Positions 1 to 7,919 of a DNA stretch of 36,516 nucleotides are shown here, piece by piece (positions within the stretch are counted from its first letter, which is position 1; each line of letters opens with the position of its first letter). The notes under the pieces were generated by a model. That model did no database searches, was not told where the DNA came from, and was given only the letters and a program-made list of their open reading frames with translations. This DNA comes from an uncultured Clostridium sp. (GTDB lineage Bacteria; Bacillota; Clostridia; TANB77; CAG-508), in NCBI GenBank assembly GCA_947062645.1, contig CAMSQT010000001.1, positions 1 to 36,516 on the forward strand, read 5' to 3'. Position numbers and translations under genes: made by a program.

Positions 1-113
1 TTATTTTTTTTGTTACTTTTAAAAAAATATTAATTTTTTTTTTTAATATTTTTTTTTTTTTTTTATATAATTTTTTTTTTTTTTACCCCGTCCCAAAAAA
101 CATCGCCCCTCTT
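1..113. other. AT-homopolymer intergenic region with degraded palindrome
   Basis: This stretch downstream of tig is almost entirely runs of T with short A runs, including a possible A/T-only hairpin around 21-57. Positions 83-107 carry the core ACCCCGTCCC followed by CAAAAAACATCG, which matches one half of the palindromes at 20091 and 31100; the left arm has been replaced by poly-T. No coding potential is visible. Confidence 0.6.
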
Positions 114-1400
114 TTATTTTATTTTGGCATTTTCTACTAAGAATTCCATTGCTTTTTCGTTTGCTAATCCTTCTTTCATGTAATTTCTTACATTTTCATT
201 TTTTAAGAATTCTTCGTCATTTTCTTTTCCGTAATTTTTAGCCATTTCTTTTAATTTTTCGTCTATTTCTTTATCTGTTGCTTCAATTTTTTCTGCTTTT
301 ATGATTGCTTCTAATGCTAGTCTTGATTTGATTGCATCGATTGCTTGTGGTTCGTATTCTTTTTTCATATCTTCTTGGTTTTTTCCCATCATTTGAAGAT
401 ATTGTTCTAATTTTAATCCTTGGTAAGATAATCGTTGTTCCATGTTTTGTAACATGCTATCTATTTCTGTTTCAATCATTCCAGATGGAATTTCTACTTT
501 TACATTTTCACAAACAGCTTTCACAACAGCATCTTGTGTTTCGTATTTTGCTTTGTCGTCATTTTGTTTTTGTTTTTTGGCTTTGATATCTTCTTTTAGT
601 TCTTTTAGGGTATCAAATTCACTTACATCTTTCGCAAATTCGTCGTCTAATTTTGGTAATTCTTTTTTCTTGATTTCATGTACTTTTACTTTGAAGGTTG
701 CGTCTTTTCCTGCTAAGTCTTTTGAGAAGTATTCGTCTGGGAATTTTACTTGGATGTCTTTTTCATCTTCAATTTTCATACCAATTACTTGATCTTCAAA
801 TCCTGGAATAAAGGTGTTACTTCCTATTTCTAGTTCATGCCCTTCTGCTTTTCCTCCTTCAAATGCATTTCCATCTACAAATCCTTCAAAATCGATGGTT
901 GCAATGTCTCCTGTTTCTACTGCTCTGTCTTCTATAGTAACAAGTCTTGCATTGTGTTCTTGCATGTGTCCTAGTTCGTATTCAATGTCTTCGTCCGTTA
1001 CATTATACTCAATTTTTTTAATTTCTATACCTTTATATTTTCCAAGTTCTACTTCTGGTTTGGTTTGCATGATGGCTGTGAAGATTACGTCTTTTCCTTT
1101 TTCGATTTGGCTTACATCGATGTCTGGTCTACTAACGACTTCTAACTTGTTTTCTTTTACTGCTTCTTCTAATGCATCTCCTGCTACTTCGTTGAATGCA
1201 TCTTCATAGAATATTTCTTTTCCATAATATTTTTCTACGATTTGCATTGGTGCTTTTCCTTTTCTAAATCCTGGTATGTTAAAGTATTTTGCACTTTTAA
1301 AATATACTTTTTTTATGGCTTCTTCAAATTTTTCTGCCTCAATGGTTATTTCTAGTTTTACTTCATTTGCGTTTTTTGTTTTTTCTACTTTACAGTTCAT
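114..1400 (-). CDS. tig: Trigger factor, ribosome-associated peptidyl-prolyl isomerase chaperone
   Basis: The 428-aa product has the length and order of trigger factor. The N-terminal ribosome-binding domain (about residues 1-110) carries the signature FNIPGFRKGKAP near residues 40-52, which docks at the exit tunnel. An FKBP-type PPIase domain follows (about 150-245, with GDIATIDFEGFVDG and PGFEDQVIGM), then the long helical C-terminal chaperone domain. The start ATG follows AAAGGAA by about 8 bases. The gene has its own promoter and is divergent from rpmB. The only C-GGA found in the gene is split as TAC GGA (near 229-231), so it contains no in-frame CGG, and the frame is intact throughout. 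Confidence 0.97.
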   Translation of the reverse strand: MNCKVEKTKNANEVKLEITIEAEKFEEAIKKVYFKSAKYFNIPGFRKGKAPMQIVEKYYGKEIFYEDAFNEVAGDALEEAVKENKLEVVSRPDIDVSQIEKGKDVIFTAIMQTKPEVELGKYKGIEIKKIEYNVTDEDIEYELGHMQEHNARLVTIEDRAVETGDIATIDFEGFVDGNAFEGGKAEGHELEIGSNTFIPGFEDQVIGMKIEDEKDIQVKFPDEYFSKDLAGKDATFKVKVHEIKKKELPKLDDEFAKDVSEFDTLKELKEDIKAKKQKQNDDKAKYETQDAVVKAVCENVKVEIPSGMIETEIDSMLQNMEQRLSYQGLKLEQYLQMMGKNQEDMKKEYEPQAIDAIKSRLALEAIIKAEKIEATDKEIDEKLKEMAKNYGKENDEEFLKNENVRNYMKEGLANEKAMEFLVENAKIK

Positions 1401-1443
1401 TTTTTCAATTCCTTTCTTTGTTTTGCTTCTCTCTTTCTTTGTT

Positions 1444-1474
1444 TTATGCTTTAAACTTTAGGCTTAAAGCATAA
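1444..1474 (-). promoter_or_regulatory. Leader hairpin of tig
   Basis: An 11-bp perfect inverted repeat (TTATGCTTTAA / TTAAAGCATAA, 9-base loop) lies in the tig 5' leader between the promoter and the ribosome site. It has no T-tract, so it is more likely a leader structure or operator than a terminator. Its function is unknown. Confidence 0.45.
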
Positions 1475-1484
1475 CAGCTTATTT

Positions 1485-1512
1485 ATTATACCACATTTTT
1501 CCTATTTTGCAA
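1485..1512 (-). promoter_or_regulatory. Promoter of tig
   Basis: On the minus strand TTGCAA (1507-1512), a 16-base spacer and TATAAT (1485-1490) preceded by TG form an extended -10 sigma-A-like promoter about 85 bases upstream of the tig start. Confidence 0.7.
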
Positions 1513-1541
1513 GGAATTTTTGATATTTTTCAAAAAATACT

Positions 1542-1569
1542 TGTTTTTTTTTATTTTTTGTGTTAAACT
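1542..1569 (+). promoter_or_regulatory. Probable promoter of rpmB
   Basis: TTGTTT (1542-1547), a 16-base spacer and TAAACT (1564-1569) lie 47 bases before the rpmB start. It is a weak match, placed mainly by position. Confidence 0.4.
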
Positions 1570-1615
1570 TGTTACTAGTCAATTTATTTATAAGATTTAG
1601 GAGGTGCAATTAAGA

Positions 1616-1813
1616 ATGGCAGTATGTGAAATTTGTCAAAAAACAGCAAGTCATGGAAATAAACTTAGTATTACTCGTTCTCATATCAGCAAAAGGTCTC
1701 CTCGTACTTGGAAACCTAATTTAAGAAGAGTAAAAGTTGATATGAATGGAGCTACTAAAAGAATTTATGTATGTGCAAAATGTTTAAAAGATGGTAAAGT
1801 AAAAAGAGCCTAA
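1616..1813 (+). CDS. rpmB: 50S ribosomal protein L28 (bL28), zinc-ribbon type
   Basis: This 65-aa protein starts MAVCEICQK, has the bL28 core SHISKRSPRTWKPNL and ends with CAKCLKDGKVKRA. The paired CEIC and CAKC cysteines mark the Zn-binding (C+) form. It is a structural protein of the large ribosomal subunit near the E site. The start was chosen at 1616 because AGGAGG (1599-1604) lies 11 bases upstream; an upstream in-frame start would overlap the ribosome site. The stop lies inside the terminator stem. Its neighbourhood with spoVM matches the B. subtilis rpmB-spoVM arrangement. Confidence 0.97.
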   Translation: MAVCEICQKTASHGNKLSITRSHISKRSPRTWKPNLRRVKVDMNGATKRIYVCAKCLKDGKVKRA

Positions 1814-1829
1814 AACAGCTCTTTTTTTG
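1805..1829 (+). terminator. Terminator of rpmB
   Basis: AGAGC and GCTCT form a short stem around an 8-base loop, followed by TTTTTTTG. The left arm overlaps the last codons of rpmB. Confidence 0.7.
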
Positions 1830-1846
1830 TTTTTTTGTTAATGCTT

Positions 1847-1921
1847 TTAGTCTTTAATTCCAAATATTAATTTTACAAACCCTCTTAAAAACTTCGGTAC
1901 TTTCTTTACGACAACTGTCAT
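1847..1921 (-). CDS. spoVM: SpoVM, stage V sporulation morphogenetic peptide
   Basis: A 24-codon ORF with an excellent ribosome site (AGGAGG, about 8 bases before ATG) encodes a peptide containing KKVPKFLRGFVKLIFG and ending KD. B. subtilis SpoVM is 26 aa and shares the PKFLxGxV pattern, the conserved proline and the C-terminal KD. SpoVM is an amphipathic helix that marks the forespore membrane by its positive curvature and anchors SpoIVA for coat assembly. The position beside rpmB and close to the rpe-rsgA-prkC-prpC genes matches the B. subtilis locus, which strengthens the call for so short a gene. It implies that the organism forms endospores. Confidence 0.85.
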   Translation of the reverse strand: MTVVVKKVPKFLRGFVKLIFGIKD

Positions 1922-1942
1922 ATGTATCTCCCTCCTTTATTT

Positions 1943-2092
1943 TTAACAAGCAAGCCACATAAAGCCAACCGCAATTACGATTACCCCTATGATAAATAAC
2001 CAGCCTGTTATAGGAAGTAATAATACTAGTAAAATTCCTAAACCAAAACCAATAAGACATATCGCTAATGTTTTTCTAAATAATTTTAACAT
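1943..2092 (-). CDS. Small membrane protein upstream of spoVM
   Basis: A 49-aa ORF begins MLKLFRKTLAICLIGFG and is almost entirely hydrophobic: two short membrane segments (about residues 9-27 and 31-48) are separated by a PITGW turn. GGAGG lies 9 bases before the chosen ATG; a nearer ATG gives only a 6-codon frame. Its stop is 21 bases before spoVM and overlaps the spoVM ribosome-site region, so the two are probably co-transcribed. I do not recognise a family. A role at the spore membrane is only a guess from the neighbour. Confidence 0.65.
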   Translation of the reverse strand: MLKLFRKTLAICLIGFGLGILLVLLLPITGWLFIIGVIVIAVGFMWLAC

Positions 2093-2198
2093 ACATTATT
2101 ACCTCCACTGTTTTTGTATATTATATTATTTATACTTATTATTGGTTCCTTTTTATGTAAAACTTTTTTGGCTCGCTTAGCAAACAATAAAAGAACTA

Positions 2199-2228
2199 TT
2201 GACAACATGATTCTTTTTCTTATACAAT
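2199..2228 (+). promoter_or_regulatory. Promoter of nth
   Basis: Consensus TTGACA (2199-2204), an 18-base spacer and TACAAT (2223-2228) lie about 20 bases before the TTG start of nth. Confidence 0.7.
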
Positions 2229-2248
2229 AACATTTGGAGGCGATTACC

Positions 2249-2884
2249 TTGAAAAAACAAGAAGTTATTCATTTAATAGAAGCTTTAAAAAACAGATATC
2301 CTGATGCAACTTGTAGCTTAGATTTTACAACACCCTTTGAACTAGTAGTAGCTGTTATGCTTTCTGCCCAATGTACAGATGAAAGAGTAAACAAAACAAC
2401 TCCCGAACTTTTTACCCGTTGTAAAACCATTCAAGATTTTGCAGATATCCCACTTTCTGAATTAGAAAAGTTAATTCATCCTTGTGGTTTTTATAAAAAT
2501 AAAGCTAAAAATATCAAATTATGTGCCAAACAAGTTTTAGAAACATTTCATGGTGAAGTTCCTCATACTATGGACGAACTTACTAGTTTGGCTGGTGTTG
2601 GTAGAAAAAGTGCTAATGTTATTTTATTAGAAGTTTTTGGAATTGCAGAAGGAATTGCTGTAGATACCCATGCTAAAAGAATTTCTAATTTAATTGGTTT
2701 ATCAAAACAAAAGGAACCAGAAAAAATAGAACAAGATTTAATAAAAATTTTCCCTAAAGAATATTTAAAAGACATCAATCATATTTTTGTTTGGCATGGC
2801 AGAAATACTTGTATCGCTAGAAAGCCACAATGTGACTTTTGTGTTATAAATCATTTGTGCAAATTTTATCAATCAAAAAAATAG
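2249..2884 (+). CDS. nth: Endonuclease III, base-excision repair DNA glycosylase/AP lyase
   Basis: The 211-aa product removes oxidised pyrimidines from DNA and nicks the abasic site. The helix-hairpin-helix region reads LAGVGRKSANVILLEVFG and contains the catalytic lysine; the catalytic aspartate is in VDTHAKR. The C-terminal CIARKPQCDFCVINHLC gives the C-x6-C-x2-C-x5-C ligands of the [4Fe-4S] cluster. A TTG start at 2249 is preferred because GGAGG at 2236-2240 lies 8 bases upstream; the upstream TTG at 2234 overlaps that site. The gene appears to be transcribed alone. Confidence 0.95.
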   Translation: MKKQEVIHLIEALKNRYPDATCSLDFTTPFELVVAVMLSAQCTDERVNKTTPELFTRCKTIQDFADIPLSELEKLIHPCGFYKNKAKNIKLCAKQVLETFHGEVPHTMDELTSLAGVGRKSANVILLEVFGIAEGIAVDTHAKRISNLIGLSKQKEPEKIEQDLIKIFPKEYLKDINHIFVWHGRNTCIARKPQCDFCVINHLCKFYQSKK

Positions 2885-2891
2885 TTTAAGA

Positions 2892-2920
2892 TTGACAAAA
2901 TACAAAAATCGATATAAAAT
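2892..2920 (+). promoter_or_regulatory. Promoter of the bactofilin-like gene
   Basis: TTGACA (2892-2897) is followed after 17 bases by TAAAAT (2915-2920); a TATAAA alternative overlaps it at 15-base spacing. AGGAGG stands before the ATG at 2956. Confidence 0.65.
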
Positions 2921-2955
2921 AGCATATAGAAATACTATTTTAGGAGGAATTTTTT

Positions 2956-4149
2956 ATGTTAAAAAACAAATCTAGAATTATTGCAATTCTAACACTAATT
3001 GTTTTAGCCCTTACTATTCCTATTGTAAGAGCAGAAAATGAAACACCAGAGGAAGTTACCTCACCAACTACAGAGGTGATAAACGAAAAAGCTCCTGATG
3101 GTGTAACAAATCCAGAAGTTGATCCAGAACAAACAACTAATCCTGGGACAACTACAACAACTGATGACAATACCTTTAAGAAAAATGATGTTTATTTAAG
3201 TGGCGATAATGTTACTGTTGACTACATTGTTGATGGCAATTTATTTATTGTTGCTAACCACGTTACTATTAATTCACAAATTGGTGGAGATGCTTTTATT
3301 TGTGCTAATAGTATTACAATTGGTGAACAAGGATATATCTTTAGTAATCTATTTGCTTTTTCTAAAGATATTCACATTGCTGGTGTAGTTTATGATTTAT
3401 ATGCTGCTACCCGAAATGTAACAATTACTGGTTATGTATATCGTGATGTTCATGTAGGAGCTAACACCGTTAATATTTTTGGTACTGTTGGAAGAAATGC
3501 TTTTGTAGATTGTGCTACTTTTAATTTAGTAGAAAATACGCAAGAAAATGCTGAAAGCAAACAAGGTAGTATTAATGGTAATTTAAAATATTCTGCTAAT
3601 AGCGAAGCTTCTATTCCAGAAGGATCTGTTTCAGGAGAAACAAATTTTAATCTACAAAATGCTTTTAACCAAAATGTTGTTACTGAAAAAATTATGAATT
3701 TAGGAACTTTTGTTATTACTATTGTTGCTGTTTGGTTAGTATGCTTATGGCTTGCTCCTAAGTTCTTAAAAAATACTACTACTTTATTAACTAGCAAAAA
3801 AGTTTTACCAGTTATTGGTTTAGGAATCTTAACACCTATTGTAGCAATCCTAGCAACTGTCTTATTCTTTGTTTTAGGTATTACTGCACCTTTAAGTTTA
3901 CTATTGATACTAATTTCGATTATCTTAATGGCAATTAGTACCGCTATTTTCAGCATTACCTTAAACCAAATAATTTGTAAAAAATTAAAAATTGAAAAAA
4001 CACTTGGTATTTTTGGTATGTTAGTTGTATGTTCTATTTTCTTATGGCTAATTGGCTTAATTCCTTTTGTTGGTTCAGTTTTAGGATTAATTGTAGTTAT
4101 TTTGGGATTAGGTATTATAGTTTCTAGCTTAGTTTTAAAAAAAGAATAA
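2956..4149 (+). CDS. Secreted/membrane protein with polymer-forming (bactofilin-like) beta-repeat domain
   Basis: The 397-aa protein begins with a signal peptide or signal anchor (LTLIVLALTIPIVRA), then a Thr/Pro/Glu-rich linker (about residues 28-75). Residues 80-205 consist of short repeats such as GNLFIVANHVTIN and GDAFICANSITIG, the spacing expected of a right-handed beta-helix as in polymer-forming cytoskeletal (bactofilin-type) proteins. The C-terminal half holds about four hydrophobic segments from about residue 250. I infer an extracytoplasmic beta-helix tethered by a membrane domain; its function is unknown. It has its own promoter and a strong terminator. Confidence 0.75.
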   Translation: MLKNKSRIIAILTLIVLALTIPIVRAENETPEEVTSPTTEVINEKAPDGVTNPEVDPEQTTNPGTTTTTDDNTFKKNDVYLSGDNVTVDYIVDGNLFIVANHVTINSQIGGDAFICANSITIGEQGYIFSNLFAFSKDIHIAGVVYDLYAATRNVTITGYVYRDVHVGANTVNIFGTVGRNAFVDCATFNLVENTQENAESKQGSINGNLKYSANSEASIPEGSVSGETNFNLQNAFNQNVVTEKIMNLGTFVITIVAVWLVCLWLAPKFLKNTTTLLTSKKVLPVIGLGILTPIVAILATVLFFVLGITAPLSLLLILISIILMAISTAIFSITLNQIICKKLKIEKTLGIFGMLVVCSIFLWLIGLIPFVGSVLGLIVVILGLGIIVSSLVLKKE

Positions 4150-4156
4150 ATAATAG

Positions 4157-4189
4157 TAGGGATTTTAAGGACACTCCTTAAAATCCCTA
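4157..4189. terminator. Bidirectional terminator between the bactofilin-like gene and rpe
   Basis: A perfect 15-bp stem (TAGGGATTTTAAGGA with its complement, loop CAC) lies between two convergent genes, with T-rich sequence on the right for the plus-strand transcript. It begins 7 bases after the plus gene stops and ends one base before the rpe stop codon. Confidence 0.85.
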
Positions 4190-4190
4190 T

Positions 4191-4850
4191 TTAATTTTTT
4201 AATTCATCAATAATTACTTTAAAATCCTTTGCCATAACAATAGCAGTTCCAGCCACCAAAACATTGGCACCTGCTTTTTTTACTTCTGGTGCAGTCCTTA
4301 AATTAATGCCACCATCCACTTCGATATCAATTTCTAAGTTCTGCTCTTCTACATATTTTTTTAGTGTCTCAATTTTTTTAGTCATATCACTTAAAAAAGT
4401 TTGTCCCCCTTTTCCCGGCTCTACTGTCATAACCAAGCACATGTGGATATAAGGTAAAAATTCATATACTTCTTCTATTTTTGTATTTGGTTTTACGGCA
4501 ATTCCTACTCTGCAACCATTTTCTTTTATGTATCGAATCATTTCATGTACCATTTCTTTTGTTTTACAAGCTTCTAAATGAAACGTAATAATGTTAGGCT
4601 CTACTGCTAAAAAATCGTCAATTGCCTCTTTTACATCTTCTACCATCAAGTGTACGTCTAATGGTAAGTTTGAAATTCTTTTAATATATGATGCGTTTTG
4701 TAGCATTTTTTCATAAGTATTTTTTTCTACAAATTTTCCATCCATAACATCAATATGGAAATAATCTGTTTTTGCTACTTCTAAGTTTAAAAATGATTTT
4801 TGCTCTTCTCCTTCCTTAATAGATAAAATGGATGTTGATACTTCTACCAT
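4191..4850 (-). CDS. rpe: Ribulose-phosphate 3-epimerase
   Basis: The 219-aa TIM-barrel enzyme interconverts ribulose-5-phosphate and xylulose-5-phosphate in the pentose phosphate pathway. Family motifs are visible: FHIDVMDGKFV (metal-binding His and Asp), LPLDVHLMVE (second His), MTVEPGKGGQTF and DIEVDGGIN (catalytic Asp). It normally starts VxxSxSIL, and this one reads MVEVSTSILS. The ATG overlaps the end of rsgA by 7 bases with GGAGG upstream, so translation of the two is probably coupled. This rsgA-rpe order is the B. subtilis cpgA-rpe order. Confidence 0.95.
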   Translation of the reverse strand: MVEVSTSILSIKEGEEQKSFLNLEVAKTDYFHIDVMDGKFVEKNTYEKMLQNASYIKRISNLPLDVHLMVEDVKEAIDDFLAVEPNIITFHLEACKTKEMVHEMIRYIKENGCRVGIAVKPNTKIEEVYEFLPYIHMCLVMTVEPGKGGQTFLSDMTKKIETLKKYVEEQNLEIDIEVDGGINLRTAPEVKKAGANVLVAGTAIVMAKDFKVIIDELKN

Positions 4851-5772
4851 TTTTTTCTTTCCTCCTTTATTTTTAATTCTTGATATATTTTACAAAATCT
4901 TTCATATCTTTCTTGGTCAATTTCTTTTGCATCAATTGCTTTTTTTATCCCACAGTTTTCTTCTTTTATATGGGTGCAACCTACAAACTCACAATCTTCT
5001 ACTTTATTTTTAAACTCTCTAAAAAACTTAGCTAAGTTTTTACTTTCAATTTCCTCTATTGAAAAAGTAGAAAAGCCGAGGTGTATCTGCAATATAGGTG
5101 TTCTTATCCATTTCATATAATTTAATAGCTGTCGTTGTGTTTTTCCCTCTTTTATTTCTTTTACTAATTTCGCCCTCTTGGGTTATTTTCTCTTGAAACA
5201 ATCCATTAATTAAAGTAGACTTCCCCACTCCTGAATTTCCAGAAAAGGCATTGATATTATTTTGTAACTGTTTTTTTAATTCTTCAATTCCTTTTTGATT
5301 TTTTGCTTCTGTTTCGATTACAAGATACCCTATCTTTTCATACCCCTCTTTTATTTTCTTAAACTCATTTTGTTTATCTAAATCTGTTTTATTTAAAACA
5401 ATTAAACTCTTAATTTCTAAAAATTCTGCAAAGGCTAACTGTTTATCTAGCATTAATAAATCTGGCTTTGGGTCTTTACTAGAAACAACAAATACAATCT
5501 GCGTAATATTGGCAAGTTTTGGTCTTTTTACATACACTTTTCTTTCAAAAACAGTATCAATTACCGCTTTTTTCTTTTCAGCATCTGTTACTTCTATTTC
5601 AACCAAATCTCCAACCACAGGTATTATCTCTTCTTTTTTAAATTTCCCCCTTGCTGTTGCTTCATAAATTTTTTCGTCCCCACTGGTTCCGGGTTTCATT
5701 GGGGATATCTTTGGATTCATTAATTGCTACTTGGTATAGGTTTGCTATATTTTGTATGATTATTCCTTTCAT
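4844..5772 (-). CDS. rsgA: RsgA, ribosome small-subunit GTPase; two +1 shifts at CGG
   Basis: RsgA is a circularly permuted GTPase for late 30S maturation. Read with two +1 shifts it gives 308 aa: an OB-fold (ARGKFKKE), G4 (LNKTDL), P-loop (SGNSGVGKSTLI), G3 (DTPGF) and a C-terminal zinc motif with CEFVGCTHIKEENC. Read conventionally it splits into three ORFs. The start at 5772 follows GGAGGAAGA; this frame runs 27 codons to ACC CGG A, where skipping C gives Thr-Gly28 and enters the OB-fold frame. At 5078 CCT CGG C restores Pro-Gly232 of the invariant DTPG motif. Residues about 21-33 are a loop insertion coming from a 33-bp palindromic repeat. The last bases overlap rpe. Confidence 0.92.
5075..5078 (-). 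other. CGG-C +1 shift site in rsgA (Gly232, G3 motif)
   Basis: The sense reading is ACA CCT CGG CTT. Omitting the C gives ACA CCT GGC TTT, the DTPGF G3 motif. Without the shift the frame reads ADTPRLFYFF and stops shortly after. Confidence 0.93.
5676..5708 (-). repeat. 33-bp palindromic repeat inside rsgA (copy 1)
   Basis: The outer arms GTCCCCA and TGGGGAT flank a GGTTCCGGGTTT centre. It differs from the copy at 19407-19439 by four bases. It lies within the rsgA coding region, adds a loop to the OB-fold, and contains the shift site at 5688-5691. Confidence 0.8.
5688..5691 (-). other. CGG-A +1 shift site in rsgA (Gly28)
   Basis: The sense reading is GAA ACC CGG AAC. Omitting the C gives ACC GGA ACC and joins the ATG at 5772, which has a good ribosome site, to the conserved OB-fold frame. 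Confidence 0.88.
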
Positions 5773-5800
5773 TCTTCCTCCTTGTTTTTAAGACATTTTT

Positions 5801-5806
5801 ATTATA
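5801..5806 (-). promoter_or_regulatory. Probable -10 box of the rsgA-rpe promoter
   Basis: TATAAT on the minus strand lies just after the prkC terminator and about 29 bases before the rsgA start. The -35 region falls in the terminator tail (TGGACT at 17 bases) and is a poor match. Confidence 0.5.
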
Positions 5807-5817
5807 CTATTTAAAAT

Positions 5818-5854
5818 AAAAAAAGTCCAGTTGGTTTTTTGGTTTCCAACTGGA
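5818..5854 (-). terminator. Terminator of prpC-prkC
   Basis: On the minus strand TCCAGTTGG and CCAACTGGA form a 9-bp stem followed by seven T residues, 45 bases after the prkC stop. Confidence 0.85.
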
Positions 5855-5898
5855 ACTTTGATTTTGCTAATCTTTTTATTTCATTTTTATGTGTTTTA

Positions 5899-7890
5899 TT
5901 ATGGAAATGCCAATGCTTCCTGTGAGCCAAATGTAACTGTTCTGCTACTTGAACTATATAACGTTTGCCCTGTTCTTGAATCTGTTATAGTAACTGTAAC
6001 TGGTACAGTTTCTCCTTGCCTACCAGATAATGGTATCAAGCAATTTGACTCCATTTTACTTACATTTCCTCTTGTTTCTCCATTCACTTTTACGGTAACA
6101 GTATTACTATTATTCTCTGTATCTTCTGTACCTTGAGAGCCTATTGCTTCTTTTACATTAATACTAACATTTACTGTTTTTGTTTCTGCCTTTTTATTCA
6201 CTGTAATCGTAACTGTCGTTCCCTCGTCCACTGTCTTTCCACTATCCACACTTTGTTTTAATACCACACCATTATCTTTTGAAGTATCTTCGTCATAAGA
6301 AACATTAACCTTTAAGCCTAATCCTGTCAAGGTTTTCTTTGCATTTTCTTCCGTTTGCCCAATCACACTAACCACTGTAACCTCTTTAATTCCTGTTCCT
6401 GTACTTACATGAATTTTTACTGTATCACCTGCAAGCATCTCTGCATCAGGGTCTGTCTCTTGGCTAATTACAAATCCTTCTTTTACCGTCTTACTCGTTT
6501 CTTCAATGACTTCTGCCTTTAATTTAGCCTCTTCTATCATTTTGATAGCTTCTTCTTTTTCTTTTCCCTTTACATTTGGCATTTTCGTTTTTTCTTGTCC
6601 TTTACTAACAACAACGCTTACAGTACTTCCTTCTTTTACTTTTTTGTTGATAGGGCTTTTGGTATAATCTTTTTCAATATCTGCTTTTTGTGAAATAATA
6701 AATCCTTCTGGAACTTCCTTATCATATTCTTCTTTTCCTACTTCAAATTCCAGTTTGGCATTTTTTATTTCCTTTTCCGCTTCTTCTTTCGATAATCCTA
6801 CTACATTTGGCATCTCCACCTCTGCAGGATTTGTCATATTTAAAAACGCCAATGTTCCTCCTAAGCTTAGAGAAAATAGTAAAATAAGTCCTACAATAAT
6901 GCTAAGTGCTTTGTGCTTTTTGATAAATGTCTTGAATTTTCCTTCTTTTTTTCCTTTTTGGGTCTTATTAGTTCTATCTTGTATCTCGCCATATTCGTCT
7001 AAATCAATTTTTTGCGTTCTTGCTGTTTTATCATATTCATAATCTTCTACAAAATCACCGTCTGGATTTTTTAAAGATTGCTTTAAATCTTTTAGCATTT
7101 CTGTTGCTGATTGATATCTTAAAGTGGTATCTTTTTGCATAACCTTCATAATAATTTTATTGATAGCTTCTGGCACTTTTGGATTAATCTCAATTGGTTC
7201 TTCTGGTTCTTCTTGCATATGTTTCAATGCAACAGAAACAGGAGTATCAGCATCAAATGGAACTTCCCCTGTCACCATTTCATACATAACAACACCCAAA
7301 GAATATAAATCAGATTTTGCATCCGTAAAGCCACCTCTTGCATGTTCTGGCGAAAAGTAATGCACAGAACCAATGGTTGTTCCAAATGCTGTAATGGTTG
7401 AATTAGATACCGCTTTTGCAATTCCAAAGTCTGTTACTTTGGCAATTCCGTCTTCTGTAATAATGATATTATGTGGTTTGATATCTCTATGTACAATATT
7501 GTTTTTGTGTGCTACTTCTAAGGCTGATGCAATTTGAATTGCTACATTTACAGACCACTTCCAAGGCAACGGTCCTCTTTCTTTTATGATAATTTCTTTT
7601 AGCGTTTTTCCTTGGATTAATTCCATTACGATATAATGTAAGTTTCCTTCTACCCCTACATCAAAAATAGAAACAATGTTAGAATGGGTTAATCTTGCTG
7701 CTGATTGTGCTTCTACTTCAAATCTTTTGATAAATTCTTCATCTGTTGTGAATTCGTCTCTTAATATTTTGACTGCTACATTTCTTTTTAAAACTTTGTC
7801 AACTGCCTTATAAACTGTAGACATTCCGCCATTTCCAACTTTTTCGATTATCTCATATCGGTTTGCTAATAGCTTTCCTTCTAAATTCAT
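5899..7890 (-). CDS. prkC: PASTA-domain Ser/Thr protein kinase (PrkC/Stk1 family)
   Basis: This 663-aa membrane kinase senses muropeptides or lipid II and phosphorylates cell-wall and division proteins. The kinase domain (about 1-270) has the glycine loop GNGGMSTVY, HRDIKPHNI, DFG and the activation segment FGTTIGSVHYFSPEHARGG. A basic juxtamembrane stretch leads to one membrane helix (about 328-350). Three PASTA repeats follow (about 359-430, 433-500, 502-565), then an Ig-like beta domain to the end. It lies 29 bases after prpC, the cognate phosphatase, as in B. subtilis. All CGG triplets inspected in this gene are out of frame, and its frame is intact. Confidence 0.96.
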   Translation of the reverse strand: MNLEGKLLANRYEIIEKVGNGGMSTVYKAVDKVLKRNVAVKILRDEFTTDEEFIKRFEVEAQSAARLTHSNIVSIFDVGVEGNLHYIVMELIQGKTLKEIIIKERGPLPWKWSVNVAIQIASALEVAHKNNIVHRDIKPHNIIITEDGIAKVTDFGIAKAVSNSTITAFGTTIGSVHYFSPEHARGGFTDAKSDLYSLGVVMYEMVTGEVPFDADTPVSVALKHMQEEPEEPIEINPKVPEAINKIIMKVMQKDTTLRYQSATEMLKDLKQSLKNPDGDFVEDYEYDKTARTQKIDLDEYGEIQDRTNKTQKGKKEGKFKTFIKKHKALSIIVGLILLFSLSLGGTLAFLNMTNPAEVEMPNVVGLSKEEAEKEIKNAKLEFEVGKEEYDKEVPEGFIISQKADIEKDYTKSPINKKVKEGSTVSVVVSKGQEKTKMPNVKGKEKEEAIKMIEEAKLKAEVIEETSKTVKEGFVISQETDPDAEMLAGDTVKIHVSTGTGIKEVTVVSVIGQTEENAKKTLTGLGLKVNVSYDEDTSKDNGVVLKQSVDSGKTVDEGTTVTITVNKKAETKTVNVSINVKEAIGSQGTEDTENNSNTVTVKVNGETRGNVSKMESNCLIPLSGRQGETVPVTVTITDSRTGQTLYSSSSRTVTFGSQEALAFP

Positions 7891-7919
7891 AATTTTTTCA
7901 TTCCTTCCCTAAGGGCTTG

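Noticed and set aside
1..84. Poly-T tract as an origin or telomere-like element
   Set aside because: It has only homopolymers and short A/T hairpins; no DnaA boxes or repeats were seen, and it follows a terminated gene. It may also be poorly assembled sequence.
1854..2060. Minus-strand 68-aa ORF covering spoVM
   Set aside because: It lies out of frame with spoVM and the 49-aa gene, both of which have better ribosome sites and recognisable composition.
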